Origin: an uncultured Lachnospiraceae bacterium
Lineage (GTDB): Bacteria; Bacillota; Clostridia; Lachnospirales; Lachnospiraceae
Assembly: GCA_905235845.1 (NCBI GenBank)
Contig: CAJONG010000010.1
Coordinates: 1 to 33,200 of the forward strand
Direction: 5' to 3'
DNA length: 33,200 nucleotides
Positions 1 to 10,418 of the stretch are shown piece by piece; within the stretch, counting starts at the first letter, position 1; every line of letters starts with the position of its first letter. The notes below the pieces were generated by a model. The model saw nothing but the letters and a program-made list of their open reading frames with translations. It searched no databases and was not told the origin of the DNA. The position numbers and the translations under genes were made by a program.

Positions 1-994
1 CTGACAGCCCACCCACATAGGATGATGCCATCACACCGCCTTTCTTGACCTGATCATTAAGAAGCGCAAGCGCTGCGGTGGTTCCCGGCGCTCCGGTCTG
101 CTCCAGTCCCATGGCACAGAGTATATCCGCAACACTGTCTCCGATCGCAGGCGTAGGCGCTAGCGACAGATCCACTATTCCGAAGGGAATACCCAGTCTT
201 CTGCTGGCCTCCTTTGCCACAAGCTGCCCTACCCTTGTCACCTTGAACGCAGTCTTTTTGATAGTCTCACACAGAACCTCGAAGGATTCACCCTTCACGC
301 TTCCAAGCACATGCTTGACCACTCCCGGGCCGCTTACTCCCACATTGATTATGGAATCGGTCTCGGTCACGCCGTGGAATGCTCCAGCCATAAAAGGATT
401 GTCATCCGGTGCATTACACAGTACCACAAGCTTAGTACAGCCTATGGAATCACTGTCCTTAGTAGCCTTAGCCGTCTCCTTGATGATATCGCCCATCAGC
501 CTTACACCGTCCATATTAAGACCTGTACGTGTAGAACCAAGCACGACGGAACTCATTATCCTCTCCGTGGATGAGAGAGCCACCGGTATTGAGCGTATGA
601 GCAATTCCTCTGCCTTAGTCATACCCTTGGCTGAAAGTGCCGTATATCCTCCGATAAAATTAACCCCGACTGCCTTAGCCGCCTTATCAAGCGTAAGCGC
701 TATCTTCACGAAATCCTCCGTGCTCCTGCAGGCAGATGCTCCGATAAGCCCTATAGGGGTAACGGATATCCTCCTATTGACTATAGGTACTCCAAGCTCC
801 GTGGATATATCCTCACCGGTCTTCACAAGATCCTTCGCAACCGTTGTGATCTTATTGAATATATTGTCACACAGCTTCGTAATATCATCCGATATACAGT
901 CATGCAGGCTTATCCCCAATGTGATGGTCCTCACATCGAGATTCTCCCGCTCGATCATCTTATTAGTCTCTTCTACCTCAAATATATTAACCAT
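1..994 (-). CDS. PFL family protein (UPF0210/DUF711-like), C-terminus cut by the window edge
   Basis: Minus-strand translation from the ATG at 994 reads [42 protein letters not shown]...VNFIGGYSALSAKGM...[25 protein letters not shown]..., open to the window start; adjacent to an ACT-domain partner. Confidence 0.9.
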   Translation of the reverse strand, partial: MVNIFEVEETNKMIERENLDVRTITLGISLHDCISDDITKLCDNIFNKITTVAKDLVKTGEDISTELGVPIVNRRISVTPIGLIGASACRSTEDFVKIALTLDKAAKAVGVNFIGGYTALSAKGMTKAEELLIRSIPVALSSTERIMSSVVLGSTRTGLNMDGVRLMGDIIKETAKATKDSDSIGCTKLVVLCNAPDDNPFMAGAFHGVTETDSIINVGVSGPGVVKHVLGSVKGESFEVLCETIKKTAFKVTRVGQLVAKEASRRLGIPFGIVDLSLAPTPAIGDSVADILCAMGLEQTGAPGTTAALALLNDQVKKGGVMASSYVGGLS

Positions 995-1082
995 GTCATT
1001 TACTCTGCTCTTTCTGTATCATATAGTTCATACACCAAGTCAGTCGTATTATATGGGAATTACGACACATGGATCATATGGC

Positions 1083-1355
1083 TTAGATTCTGTGCATTGC
1101 CGAGAAGATATCCTCGCTCTGGCACTTGATCTGTACTCCGATATCCTCACCGAGCTTCTCAAGCTCCGATGCGATATCCCCGAAGGCCTTGGTGGCAGCG
1201 GAAAAGTCTGTTATCATCATCATATTGAACCATCCCTGTACAATGGTCTGCGAGATATCCAGTATATTGATCCCGTTATCTGCAAGATATGTACATACCT
1301 TTGCGATTATCCCGACTGCATCATGCCCTACTACAGTGATTATTGTCTTTTTCAT
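1083..1355 (-). CDS. ACT domain-containing protein (UPF0237 family)
   Basis: 90 aa, MKKTIITVVGHDAVGIIAKVCTYLADNGINILDISQTIVQGWFNMMMI; canonical ACT start and usual neighbour of UPF0210. Confidence 0.9.
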   Translation of the reverse strand: MKKTIITVVGHDAVGIIAKVCTYLADNGINILDISQTIVQGWFNMMMITDFSAATKAFGDIASELEKLGEDIGVQIKCQSEDIFSAMHRI

Positions 1356-1426
1356 TATTATCTGTTCTCCTGACCGCTATATTATTATATTCCGCTTATG
1401 CGCTTATGCTTCCGGACAAGCGTATC

Positions 1427-2143
1427 CTACAGGTCCTCAAGCAATTTTATCAGATCCGCGAACGTACCCTTAGGGCCATCCCACGGATGCTCCTTGCTTG
1501 CTATCATCGTATCCGTCACAAGATATCCGTCCATTCCCGTAAGAGTACATGCAGCATACATATCCTCTTCCTCATCATTGCCTATCATAAGGCACTCTGA
1601 CGCTGATACCTTAAGTCTGTCGCATACGGTCTCAAAATACTTCGGATTGGGCTTACAATAGCTGTCTGACTCATATGAAGTCACAAGGTCAAAATCCTCC
1701 GGCTTAAGCCCTACCCAGCCCATACGCGTCACCTGCCCGACCATAGGGAACAAAGGATTGGTGGCAAGTGCCACTAAATCAGCCTTTTTACGGGATAATT
1801 CCACTGCCTTTACCGCATATGGATTATCCTGCGTGAACATCCTGGCATCCTTAAATTCCTTACAATAGAAGTCATCACACTCTGCCATTATGCCCTTATC
1901 GGTCACTCCGGTCTCCCTATAGAAGCATTCCCAGAACGCATCCAGATTACTTCGGCTTCCGTCATTACGGACCATGGCCGCCGTACCCTTCCATACGGAT
2001 GCGATGAGCTTATCCGCAGGTATCCCGTAGGGCGCCAGCCTCTTAGCTAAAAGCTCAAAATATCCGTCCGTAAATTCCTTCATATCCATCGGTACCAGCG
2101 TTCCGTCCATATCATACAGAATTGCCTTATATCTCTTACTCAC
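1427..2143 (-). CDS. HAD family hydrolase (phosphoglycolate phosphatase-like)
   Basis: DMDGTL motif near the N-terminus, CKPNPKYF and MIGNDEEEDMYAA motifs. Confidence 0.9.
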   Translation of the reverse strand: MSKRYKAILYDMDGTLVPMDMKEFTDGYFELLAKRLAPYGIPADKLIASVWKGTAAMVRNDGSRSNLDAFWECFYRETGVTDKGIMAECDDFYCKEFKDARMFTQDNPYAVKAVELSRKKADLVALATNPLFPMVGQVTRMGWVGLKPEDFDLVTSYESDSYCKPNPKYFETVCDRLKVSASECLMIGNDEEEDMYAACTLTGMDGYLVTDTMIASKEHPWDGPKGTFADLIKLLEDL

Positions 2144-2249
2144 ATATACTCCTTATGTCTTTATATATTCGGCTTATATTAACCGCTTTTATTTATCCCC
2201 CTTTTTATCCGCCAGGATCTATCATGCAGCAGCGGTCTGTCCTTTAAGT

Positions 2250-3047
2250 CTACAGTTCGATAATACAGGTCGGTTCGCTTCTCTTAGCCACGATCATCTC
2301 AAAATCATTGGCATGGTATTCATTATCTCCGGCCTCTATCTCAAGTCTTACAGTCTCATAGGCAAGCTCAGGCAGATTATTCTCCTTACTTAAATGTCCT
2401 AATACTATGGTACTTAACCTGTCACAGGCGATATCGCTTAGAAGTCTTCCCGCTGTCTCATTGGAGAGATGTCCGCGTTCCGACAGTATCCTCTGCTTAA
2501 GCTGGTATGGATAGGGACCTACCTGCAGCATCCTGATATCATGATTGGCCTCCAATAGGAGCACATCCATCCCCTTAAGATGTTCCACCACGTAGTCATC
2601 ATATATGCCCATATCCGTAGCTATCGCGATCCTTTTGCCGCCTCCATCAAAGCTGTATGCCACAGGGTCTGCCGCATCATGGGAAACCCTCATGGAACTG
2701 ACACTAATGTCACCCAGCGTAAAATCCCTGTCCGGAGTGATCTCTACGAACAGCTCCGGCGGTATATATCCCAGAGTGGGATTAAGCTGGATCTGCTTAA
2801 GAGTGGCCGCAGTACCGTATATTGGCACGGGATACTTGCGTACGAATACCCCAAGCCCCTGAATATGATCGGCATGCTCATGAGTTATCAGTATCGCATC
2901 TATATCTCCGCCCTTAAGTCCCGTCGTCTTAAGCCCCTCTTCGATCTTCTTCTTGCTTATCCCCGCATCTACTAACAGATGAGTTCTCTCGCTTCCGATA
3001 TATATGGAATTACCGCTGCTTCCGCTGGCTATGGGACACATTCTCAT
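2250..3047 (-). CDS. MBL fold metallo-hydrolase, YycJ/WalJ-like
   Basis: MRMCPIASGSSGNSIYIGSERTHLLVDAGIS start and ITHEHADHIQGL metal-binding motif. Confidence 0.9.
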   Translation of the reverse strand: MRMCPIASGSSGNSIYIGSERTHLLVDAGISKKKIEEGLKTTGLKGGDIDAILITHEHADHIQGLGVFVRKYPVPIYGTAATLKQIQLNPTLGYIPPELFVEITPDRDFTLGDISVSSMRVSHDAADPVAYSFDGGGKRIAIATDMGIYDDYVVEHLKGMDVLLLEANHDIRMLQVGPYPYQLKQRILSERGHLSNETAGRLLSDIACDRLSTIVLGHLSKENNLPELAYETVRLEIEAGDNEYHANDFEMIVAKRSEPTCIIEL

Positions 3048-5137
3048 GATTTTCTTTCCTTATCCCAGTATATCTCTATATTCTCATCGCCATGCAACTG
3101 CTCCATATATTCGGCATTGTGCCCGTTAATGGTCGTTATGAGCGTACCCTTGGCCTTAGTCCTGTCAAAGTCTATCTCATCGAATACATCCACGAATACA
3201 TACCTGCTCTTGCCCTTAAGCTCAATCGGCTTGCCGTTTACCATGACAGATATATTGAACGCCGGACGCTCCACAGATTTTACTTCGTCCTCATCGATAT
3301 CCTTCTCTATCACTTCCTCCACATAATTGGTCGGCACATATGCACTGCCATCAAAGTTCCCGTCCGTAACCTCCCATGATACGGTAAAATTCTCATATAC
3401 CTTGGTATCCTCATCGGCAGGAGAATTATTCACCATGCATACGCTGTCAGGTGCCACTGTTATATCCATGAAGGTCTCTATCTGCGATACCGTATAATAA
3501 TCAAGGATCTCTATCACATCATCGCTTACTATATCATAATATTCCGACTGAAGTGTACCGTTGACGGAAGCATACTTGGGGAGATCCACACTGTTGCCGT
3601 TGACGTTTATCGTAAGTATCGCCTTGTACTCCGGCAGTTCGCCTATTGTCATATGAGCAGCTTCGCCGGCCGTAGACTCCTCAACCACTATGATGTCATT
3701 CTCTTTAATGGGCGAATGCAGATTAGCTGCTACACCATTGACCTTGATAACAGCCGCTTCACCCATCTGTCCCCTGATAATGCGCTTATTACCGTTAATT
3801 GTAAATTCAAGCTCCGGACCGCTCTTAGGGAAGAAGCCTCCGCCCTGGAAGTCCGTCTGCATCGCCGCATCCATTACCGACAGGTTATTGTTATTATATA
3901 GCTTTACCTTACTGCCGTTGAAGCTGACCATTACGAAGTTATTGCTCTCTTCATAGTAATTAAGGCATATACCTATCGGAGTAACTAAAAGCGAATCTAT
4001 GGGAAGCTCCGTATGCTCGAATACAATATCCTGCATCACTTCCTTACCCCTTAGTGCCACTCTCTCGGATGCAAGTCCAAGCTTCTTGGCAAGACTCTCC
4101 GTATATCCCGGCACCATACCGCCGCCGCCTACGACGAAGACGGCTCCCACGCTTTTACCGCCGTTTAATTCCTTGATCTTATTCGCCGCAAGCTTGGCCA
4201 TCTCATCCACATCCTTAGCCAGAAGTGTCTTGATCTGCTTCTGGGTGATGGTCAGCTTAGTTCCCATTATATCTTCATATTCTATCACCTGCTCGGTGTC
4301 GGCCTTACGCTTGATTATCTCTGCGCCATTGAAGTCGACCATGCAGTGGTTGGCTATACGCTCAGTCAGGCTGTCTCCGGCTGTGGGTATCATTCCAAAA
4401 GCGATTATGGAGCCATCCTTGGTGACCGATATATCCGATGTACCTGCTCCCACATCCACAAGTGCGATATTAAGAAGCCTGAACCTCTCCGGGATAGCAA
4501 GCTGTATGGCTGCTATAGGCTCCAGAGTCAGATTGGCTACTTCAAGCCCGGCCATCTCCACGGATTTATACAGGCCGTCCACCACATCATCCGGCAGGAA
4601 TGTGGCGATCATATCCACACCTATGACCTTAGCCTTGTGATTCTCCAGATTGGATATAATGAAGTCATTAAGATAATATCTCACCGGACTGCTTCCAACG
4701 CAGTAGAAGTGCATATCCGTCTTATTCTCATCAAGGAATTCCTTATATGCGTCTTCGATAGCTACGGAATTAAGAGTATATATATCCTCTGCCGTGACCG
4801 TTCTCTCTTCCTCAAGATCTATCTCCGAGTGTGTCTGCATGGTCTGCAGCACACGTCCGGCAGCCGCTATACATACGCGCTTTAATTCTCCGCCGATCTG
4901 TTTCTCCAGCCTTCGTTTAACATCCGATATGGTCTCGGCTACCCGTCCGATATCATGAATCTGTCCGTCTAACATGGAGCGGGTATCATGCTCCTTATTG
5001 CACTGAGCAACGACCACGAAATTCTTGCCCTGCTTATATCCGACCGTACCTACTATGCTTCTGGTTCCTATGTCCAGTCCGAATACCATCTGATTAGGAT
5101 TGCCGCTATCTTCCATCTCTACCTCCAAGCCTTTCAT
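3044..5137 (-). CDS. FtsA-like / PilM-superfamily actin-fold ATPase with long C-terminal extension
   Basis: 697 aa; GLDIGTRSIVGTVGY, VDVGAGTSDISV and VFVVGGGGMVPGYTE actin-fold phosphate motifs in the first ~400 aa; extra ~300 aa beyond. Confidence 0.85.
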   Translation of the reverse strand: MKGLEVEMEDSGNPNQMVFGLDIGTRSIVGTVGYKQGKNFVVVAQCNKEHDTRSMLDGQIHDIGRVAETISDVKRRLEKQIGGELKRVCIAAAGRVLQTMQTHSEIDLEEERTVTAEDIYTLNSVAIEDAYKEFLDENKTDMHFYCVGSSPVRYYLNDFIISNLENHKAKVIGVDMIATFLPDDVVDGLYKSVEMAGLEVANLTLEPIAAIQLAIPERFRLLNIALVDVGAGTSDISVTKDGSIIAFGMIPTAGDSLTERIANHCMVDFNGAEIIKRKADTEQVIEYEDIMGTKLTITQKQIKTLLAKDVDEMAKLAANKIKELNGGKSVGAVFVVGGGGMVPGYTESLAKKLGLASERVALRGKEVMQDIVFEHTELPIDSLLVTPIGICLNYYEESNNFVMVSFNGSKVKLYNNNNLSVMDAAMQTDFQGGGFFPKSGPELEFTINGNKRIIRGQMGEAAVIKVNGVAANLHSPIKENDIIVVEESTAGEAAHMTIGELPEYKAILTINVNGNSVDLPKYASVNGTLQSEYYDIVSDDVIEILDYYTVSQIETFMDITVAPDSVCMVNNSPADEDTKVYENFTVSWEVTDGNFDGSAYVPTNYVEEVIEKDIDEDEVKSVERPAFNISVMVNGKPIELKGKSRYVFVDVFDEIDFDRTKAKGTLITTINGHNAEYMEQLHGDENIEIYWDKERKS

Positions 5138-5708
5138 CTATCTGCTTAATTGTGACACTCATGTCACCGCTATTATCTATCACATAGTCACTGCCTGCTC
5201 TGAACATCGAATCGCTTAACTGACTGGCCATAATATTGTCGATCTTCTCATCGCTGTATCCCCTGCCCTCCTTAAGTCGTCTGCGCCTCACCTCTTCGTC
5301 AGCATATATATACCACATCTCATCCACATAATCACCAAAACCGCACTCTATAAGCAGTGCCGCTTCTATGAAAAAAAACTCCGGTCTGCCTTCACTCCTC
5401 GCCTTATTGCCCTTATCCTTTATACGACCTATGACAGCCGGGTGGATGATGTCATTGACCCTCTTACGCAGGCTCTCATCGACATATATGGCCGATGCCA
5501 TCTTCTTCCTGTCGATATATCCGTCATCATCAAGTACCTCTCTGCCAAGAAGAGCCACTATGTCTTCATAGCATTCTTCTCCCGGCTCTTTGACCTCATT
5601 ACCTATATCGTCCGCCGTGATGACCTCACAGTCATAGCTGTCTCTTATATACTTAAGTATTCTGCTTTTGCCGGAACCTACACCGCCGGTTACACCTATT
5701 ATCTTCAA
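5106..5708 (-). CDS. coaE: Dephospho-CoA kinase
   Basis: MKIIGVTGGVGSGKS P-loop, ADDIGNEVKEPG, FFIEAALLIECGF; 200 aa. Confidence 0.95.
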   Translation of the reverse strand: MKIIGVTGGVGSGKSRILKYIRDSYDCEVITADDIGNEVKEPGEECYEDIVALLGREVLDDDGYIDRKKMASAIYVDESLRKRVNDIIHPAVIGRIKDKGNKARSEGRPEFFFIEAALLIECGFGDYVDEMWYIYADEEVRRRRLKEGRGYSDEKIDNIMASQLSDSMFRAGSDYVIDNSGDMSVTIKQIDERLGGRDGR

Positions 5709-5763
5709 CCTCGTTTCCCCTATAAGCCTTCATCATCGGATATGACAGGGCGCCAAGCGAAGA

Positions 5764-8451
5764 TCACTTGGCTTCGTACCAGTCATTGCCGTCATGGACA
5801 TCAACCTCAAGCCTTACGGCAAGCTTCGCCGCATTCTCCATCTCACGCTTAAGAAGCATTGCTGCCTTGGCAGCATCCTCCTGCTTAACCTCTATAAGGA
5901 GTTCGTCATGCACCTGTATGAGTATCCTTGCATCCGGCAATTCCTTATTAAGGGTATTATACACCCTTATCATGGCTATCTTCATGATATCCGCGGCAGT
6001 GCCCTGAATGGGGCTGTTCATGGCTACTCTCTCTCCGAACTGCCTCATCATATAATTGCTGTTCTTAAGCTCGGGGATCGGTCTTCGCCTTCCGTACATA
6101 GTAGTCACATAGCCCTTATCCTTGGCATCCGATACCTGCTTATCAAGGAAAGCCTTGACTCCCGGATAGGTCACAAAATATTCCTCTATATACTCCGTTG
6201 CTTCCTTGCGTGATATGCCAAGATCCTGACTTAATCCGAATGAGCTGATGCCGTATACAAGGCCGAAATTCACTGCCTTGGCATCCCTTCTTTTCTCCGG
6301 TGTCACCTCATCAAAGGGAATATGGAAGACCTTGCTCGCTGTTATCTTATGTATGTCCGCATCCATTCCGTATGCTTCTATAAGTCCTTCATCCTGTGAC
6401 ATATGAGCAAGCAGTCTTAGCTCTATCTGGGAATAGTCCGCATCTACGAAGACATATCCGTCCTTCGGCACGAAGCACTTCCTTATCTTCCTGCCAAGCT
6501 CCGTCCTTATGGGTATATTCTGAAGGTTGGGGTCCGTAGAGCTTATGCGTCCCGTAGCCGTTATGGTCTGATTGAAGGTCGTATGTATCCTTCCGTCCTC
6601 TGCTATGCAGTCAAGCAATCCTTCTGCGTATGTACTCTTAAGCTTGGTAAGTCCTCTGTATTCGAGTATATCATTTACTATTGGATAGTCCGGTGCAAGC
6701 TTCTCAAGCACATCCGCCGCCGTTGAATATCCGCTCTTGGTCTTCTTGCCTCCCTGTATCCCAAGCTTTTCAAAAAGGATCTCTCCAAGCTGCTTCGGAG
6801 AATTGATGTTGAATTCCTCTCCGGCCTGCCTGTAGATGGCCTCTTCAAGCTCACCTATACGACCCGTGAGCGAATCACCGTATTCCATAAGCTTACCACG
6901 GTCTACGGCTATACCCTCCTTCTCGCAAGCGTATAAGACTCTGCCAAGAGGAAGCTCTATATCCGTATAGAGCTCATACATGCCCTCATCCTTAAGCCTC
7001 TTAATCATATCATCCCTGTCGGAAGCAAGCATATGGGTTATCGTACCCGGAGCCATGACATATTCCTTGGCCTTGATGGGATTAAGAAGATATGCCACAA
7101 GCTCCATATCATCTATATGTGGCTTGATATGGCCCTTATCATCTATTATCACCTCAACACCTGCTTCGCTTAAAGCTTCATATGCAGCCTTGAGGTCATA
7201 TGTGTATGCCTTTACATTAGGAGAGCCTATTGCAGATGCAAGTCCCTTCAGGATATCGGTACACTTGATCCCATCACCGGGAGTGACCGTATATGTCCTG
7301 CCCCCACAGGTTAATGACAGGCAGTCTATAAGCATCTTATCCTCAGAGTCTGCTTCATCCCCCGCTGTGCCATCCGGATTAAAGCCCAGTGCTTCAAGGT
7401 TAAGACCTATCTGACCGTTCTCCTCTTCCTTAACCCTTTTATCCGTCTTAAGAGATCCTGCCCTATGTATATAAAAAGCAAGCTCACCCTTAATACCTTC
7501 AATTATCCTCTTATATGCTTCTCTGTCGTTTACTTCCGTTATATCTGCGGTGTTATCATCTTCTGTGGATCCGACCTTACCCTCGAATCGGGTAAGTATA
7601 CGCTTAAGTCCCAGAGTCTTAAGCAGTTCGTATGCCTTATCTGTATACAGATTGCCGACCTTTATATCATCCCAGTTGACACCTGTGTCACAATCCGTCT
7701 TGATAGTGGCAAGCCATTTACTCAACTCTGCCTTGTCCCTGTTGGCCTCCAGCGTATCATGAAGTCCCTTCTTGGTTATCTTGTCAAGATTGGCATATAT
7801 ATTGTCTACACTGCCGTATTCCACAAGCAGAGCTGTGGCTGTCTTCTCGCCGACTTTTGGTACTCCCGGGATATTATCCGACGAATCGCCCATCAGTGCC
7901 TTAAGCTCAATTATCCCGGCAGGAGGAACCTGATACTTATCTATCACATCCTGTGTGTGATACATCTCCACCTCGGTCTTGCCGCCCTTGGTCTTGGGCA
8001 GCACTATCTTGACCTTATCCGATGCGATCTGCAGAAGATCCCTGTCACCGGATACAAGGCTCACCTCCATCCCCTCACTCTCCGCCTTTCTTGCAAGAGA
8101 ACCAAGGATATCATCCGCTTCCCAGCCTTCATGCGTCACTATGGTTATACCCATGGCTGTAAGTACATCCTTAAGCACGGGCACCTGCTCCCTAAGCTCC
8201 TCCGGCATGGGCTTACGCGTACCCTTGTATTCGGCATATCTCTCATGTCTGAAGGTCGGAGCACTCATATCGAATGCCACGCAGAGATGATCCGGCTTCT
8301 CATCATCCATGAGCTTGAAGAGTATATTAAGAAAACCATATATGGCATTGACATGCAGACCTGACTCATTGCTAAGCTCCGGCACGCCGTAGAAAGCCCT
8401 GTTCACTATGCTATGCCCGTCTATAAGCATCAGTTTACTCATATTTTTCAC
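5764..8451 (-). CDS. polA: DNA polymerase I
   Basis: 5' nuclease domain at the N-terminus (LMLIDGHSIVNRAFYG) and family A polymerase motifs (DADYSQIELRLLAHMSQD, RRDAKAVNFGLVYGISSFGL, QVHDELLIEV). Confidence 0.97.
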   Translation of the reverse strand: MKNMSKLMLIDGHSIVNRAFYGVPELSNESGLHVNAIYGFLNILFKLMDDEKPDHLCVAFDMSAPTFRHERYAEYKGTRKPMPEELREQVPVLKDVLTAMGITIVTHEGWEADDILGSLARKAESEGMEVSLVSGDRDLLQIASDKVKIVLPKTKGGKTEVEMYHTQDVIDKYQVPPAGIIELKALMGDSSDNIPGVPKVGEKTATALLVEYGSVDNIYANLDKITKKGLHDTLEANRDKAELSKWLATIKTDCDTGVNWDDIKVGNLYTDKAYELLKTLGLKRILTRFEGKVGSTEDDNTADITEVNDREAYKRIIEGIKGELAFYIHRAGSLKTDKRVKEEENGQIGLNLEALGFNPDGTAGDEADSEDKMLIDCLSLTCGGRTYTVTPGDGIKCTDILKGLASAIGSPNVKAYTYDLKAAYEALSEAGVEVIIDDKGHIKPHIDDMELVAYLLNPIKAKEYVMAPGTITHMLASDRDDMIKRLKDEGMYELYTDIELPLGRVLYACEKEGIAVDRGKLMEYGDSLTGRIGELEEAIYRQAGEEFNINSPKQLGEILFEKLGIQGGKKTKSGYSTAADVLEKLAPDYPIVNDILEYRGLTKLKSTYAEGLLDCIAEDGRIHTTFNQTITATGRISSTDPNLQNIPIRTELGRKIRKCFVPKDGYVFVDADYSQIELRLLAHMSQDEGLIEAYGMDADIHKITASKVFHIPFDEVTPEKRRDAKAVNFGLVYGISSFGLSQDLGISRKEATEYIEEYFVTYPGVKAFLDKQVSDAKDKGYVTTMYGRRRPIPELKNSNYMMRQFGERVAMNSPIQGTAADIMKIAMIRVYNTLNKELPDARILIQVHDELLIEVKQEDAAKAAMLLKREMENAAKLAVRLEVDVHDGNDWYEAK

Positions 8452-8466
8452 ACTAATCCCATGTCA

Positions 8467-8814
8467 CTACATCAGAATGAATACAAGCACCAGAATGAAG
8501 ATGATAGCAGCTCCTGCTATGGCTTCCATCCAGTATATGATCACATTCTCGGTGTGCTTACGCTTAAGCTTTTTCCTGTAAGCAGCCACCTTCTCCGACA
8601 ATTCCCTATCCAGATTGAAGCTCATCCCACTCTCAAGTCTGGCTGTTCCTTCCTTAACAAGGTACTGTATATGCAGTTCCTCCCGACACTCCTTGCATTC
8701 CTCCATGTGCTCTAAGAATCTTCCGCCTCTCTTACCGTCAAGCTTGCCGTCAAGCCATACTGGAATGAGCCTTATGAACTCCTTATGATCCATGGATGCA
8801 TTGTGCTTTTTCAT
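8467..8814 (-). CDS. zf-HC2 domain membrane protein (anti-sigma-factor-like)
   Basis: HMEECKECREEL zinc-finger-like H-x3-C-x2-C motif plus one C-terminal TM helix (AIAGAAIIFILVLVFILM); 115 aa. Confidence 0.75.
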   Translation of the reverse strand: MKKHNASMDHKEFIRLIPVWLDGKLDGKRGGRFLEHMEECKECREELHIQYLVKEGTARLESGMSFNLDRELSEKVAAYRKKLKRKHTENVIIYWMEAIAGAAIIFILVLVFILM

Positions 8815-10085
8815 CAGTGCTTGAGTTCCTCTCTGTAATAATCCCTGAATTCGGTATATCCCTGCTCTTCAAGCTGTGTTCTCTGGAACTTCTTATTCTT
8901 ATTCATACGCGACACCATGACCTGCTTACCCTTTGTGCGCTCAACTGCCGCTTCCTTCATTATCTCACTCATCCTATCGGATGACATTCCTTTCTCTATG
9001 AGAAAAGCAACCTTCTCCTTCTCATCCGGTATCTTATAGTCATTCTCCAAAAGAAGCAGCACTATCCTCTCGAATCCGATGGAGAATCCGCAGGCCGGTA
9101 CACTCTGTCCCGTGAACCTGCCAACCATTTCATCATATCTTCCGCCTCCGCCGCAGCTTCCGCCGAATTCAGGCATGGATACCTCGAATATGGGGCCTGT
9201 ATAGTAGTTCATGCCGCGTACCAGTGTGGGATCGAATTCTATGGCAAAATCAGCCGCTTTAGCTGCATCTACACTTTCCATTATCTCAGATAGTCCGGCG
9301 GACACCTCTGCATCCATATATTCACCGAGCTTATCCGTTATAAGCTTAAGGGCTCCTGCCTTATCATTCTCTGCCATAGCGAAGAGCTCAAGATACTTAT
9401 CCACGGAAGCCGCATCATATCCGCTCCCGATCAGTTCTTCCTTCACTCCGTCGATACCGATCTTGTCCATCTTATCAAGAGTAATGAACACATCATCATA
9501 CTTATCTTCATCAAAGCCCGCATACGCTGCCATGGCCTTAAGCATCCTTCTGTCATTAAGCCTAATTATGAAGTTCTTAAAGCCAAGCTTGCCCAGGGTG
9601 GTGGTGGTCGCTGTTATGAGCTCGATCTCCGCCAGATCGGAAGCCTCTCCCAGTATGTCGATATCGCACTGATAGAACTGTCTGTATCGGCCTCTCTGGG
9701 GTCTGTCTGCTCTCCATACCGGCCCGATCTGCAATGCCTTGAATGGACTCGGAAGATTAGACGCATTATTGGAATAGAATCTGACCAAAGGAACAGTAAG
9801 ATCATAACGCAGTCCTAAGTCCGTAACATCATCCTCAGTCTGTGCATCGGCAAGATTAAACTTCTCACCTCTCTTAAGTATCCTAAAGATCAGCTTCTCA
9901 TTCTCACCGCCTGCCTTACAGTTGAGATTGGCGATATTCTCCACACACGGTGTCTCGATATGCGTAAATCCAAAGCTGTCATACGTCTCCTGAATCACCC
10001 TTATCACATGATCCCTAATACGCATCTCCCGTGGCAGTATATCCTTCATGCCCGTTACAGGCTTCTTATTAAGTGTCATTTTCAC
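8814..10085 (-). CDS. hisS: Histidine--tRNA ligase
   Basis: GMKDILPREMRIRDHV, QIGPVWRADRPQRGRYRQFYQCDIDILG, GGRYDEMVGRF, PACGFSIGFERI motifs. Confidence 0.97.
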   Translation of the reverse strand: MKMTLNKKPVTGMKDILPREMRIRDHVIRVIQETYDSFGFTHIETPCVENIANLNCKAGGENEKLIFRILKRGEKFNLADAQTEDDVTDLGLRYDLTVPLVRFYSNNASNLPSPFKALQIGPVWRADRPQRGRYRQFYQCDIDILGEASDLAEIELITATTTTLGKLGFKNFIIRLNDRRMLKAMAAYAGFDEDKYDDVFITLDKMDKIGIDGVKEELIGSGYDAASVDKYLELFAMAENDKAGALKLITDKLGEYMDAEVSAGLSEIMESVDAAKAADFAIEFDPTLVRGMNYYTGPIFEVSMPEFGGSCGGGGRYDEMVGRFTGQSVPACGFSIGFERIVLLLLENDYKIPDEKEKVAFLIEKGMSSDRMSEIMKEAAVERTKGKQVMVSRMNKNKKFQRTQLEEQGYTEFRDYYREELKH

Positions 10086-10176
10086 ATCCTCACATTTAAT
10101 TCACATAATCCTAATTATTTTACTATCTTTTTCACTTTTTCACAACATCCACATAATATTTCTTATCTGTCGCATA

Positions 10177-10401
10177 GCATGAGATGATAAAAGAATGCAC
10201 CGGATTCACGCATCCTGCGGCTAATAACATAACGAAAATGCATATACTATATCTCCCTTTACGGGTCGCCGCCAACGGCATCCCTGCCGTAGGGCGGCTT
10301 GGAAGTACATCCCTGTACTTCCATCCCTTGTGCGATAAGCATTTTCTATGTTATTACGCCTCGGCTGAAAGTGAATCCGGTGCATTCTTTTCATCTCATG
10401 C
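10177..10401 (+). repeat. Structured inverted-repeat element, copy 1
   Basis: Outer arms 10177-10209 / 10371-10401 pair over 31 bp with one 2-nt bulge; inner arms (taataacataacgaaaatgc / gcattttctatgttatta) pair with a 2-nt bulge; head has GCCGCC(10268)/GGCGGC(10293), hairpin ACGGC-ATCCCT-GCCGT and hairpin GGAAGTAC-ATCCCT-GTACTTCC. Confidence 0.85.
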
Positions 10402-10418
10402 CATACCGATATATAAGT

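Noticed and set aside
78-1373. 431-aa plus-strand ORF
   Set aside because: Low-complexity Ser/Leu/Ile-rich shadow ORF antisense to the UPF0210 and ACT genes.
7465-8364. 299-aa plus-strand ORF
   Set aside because: Antisense shadow of polA with no recognisable domain.
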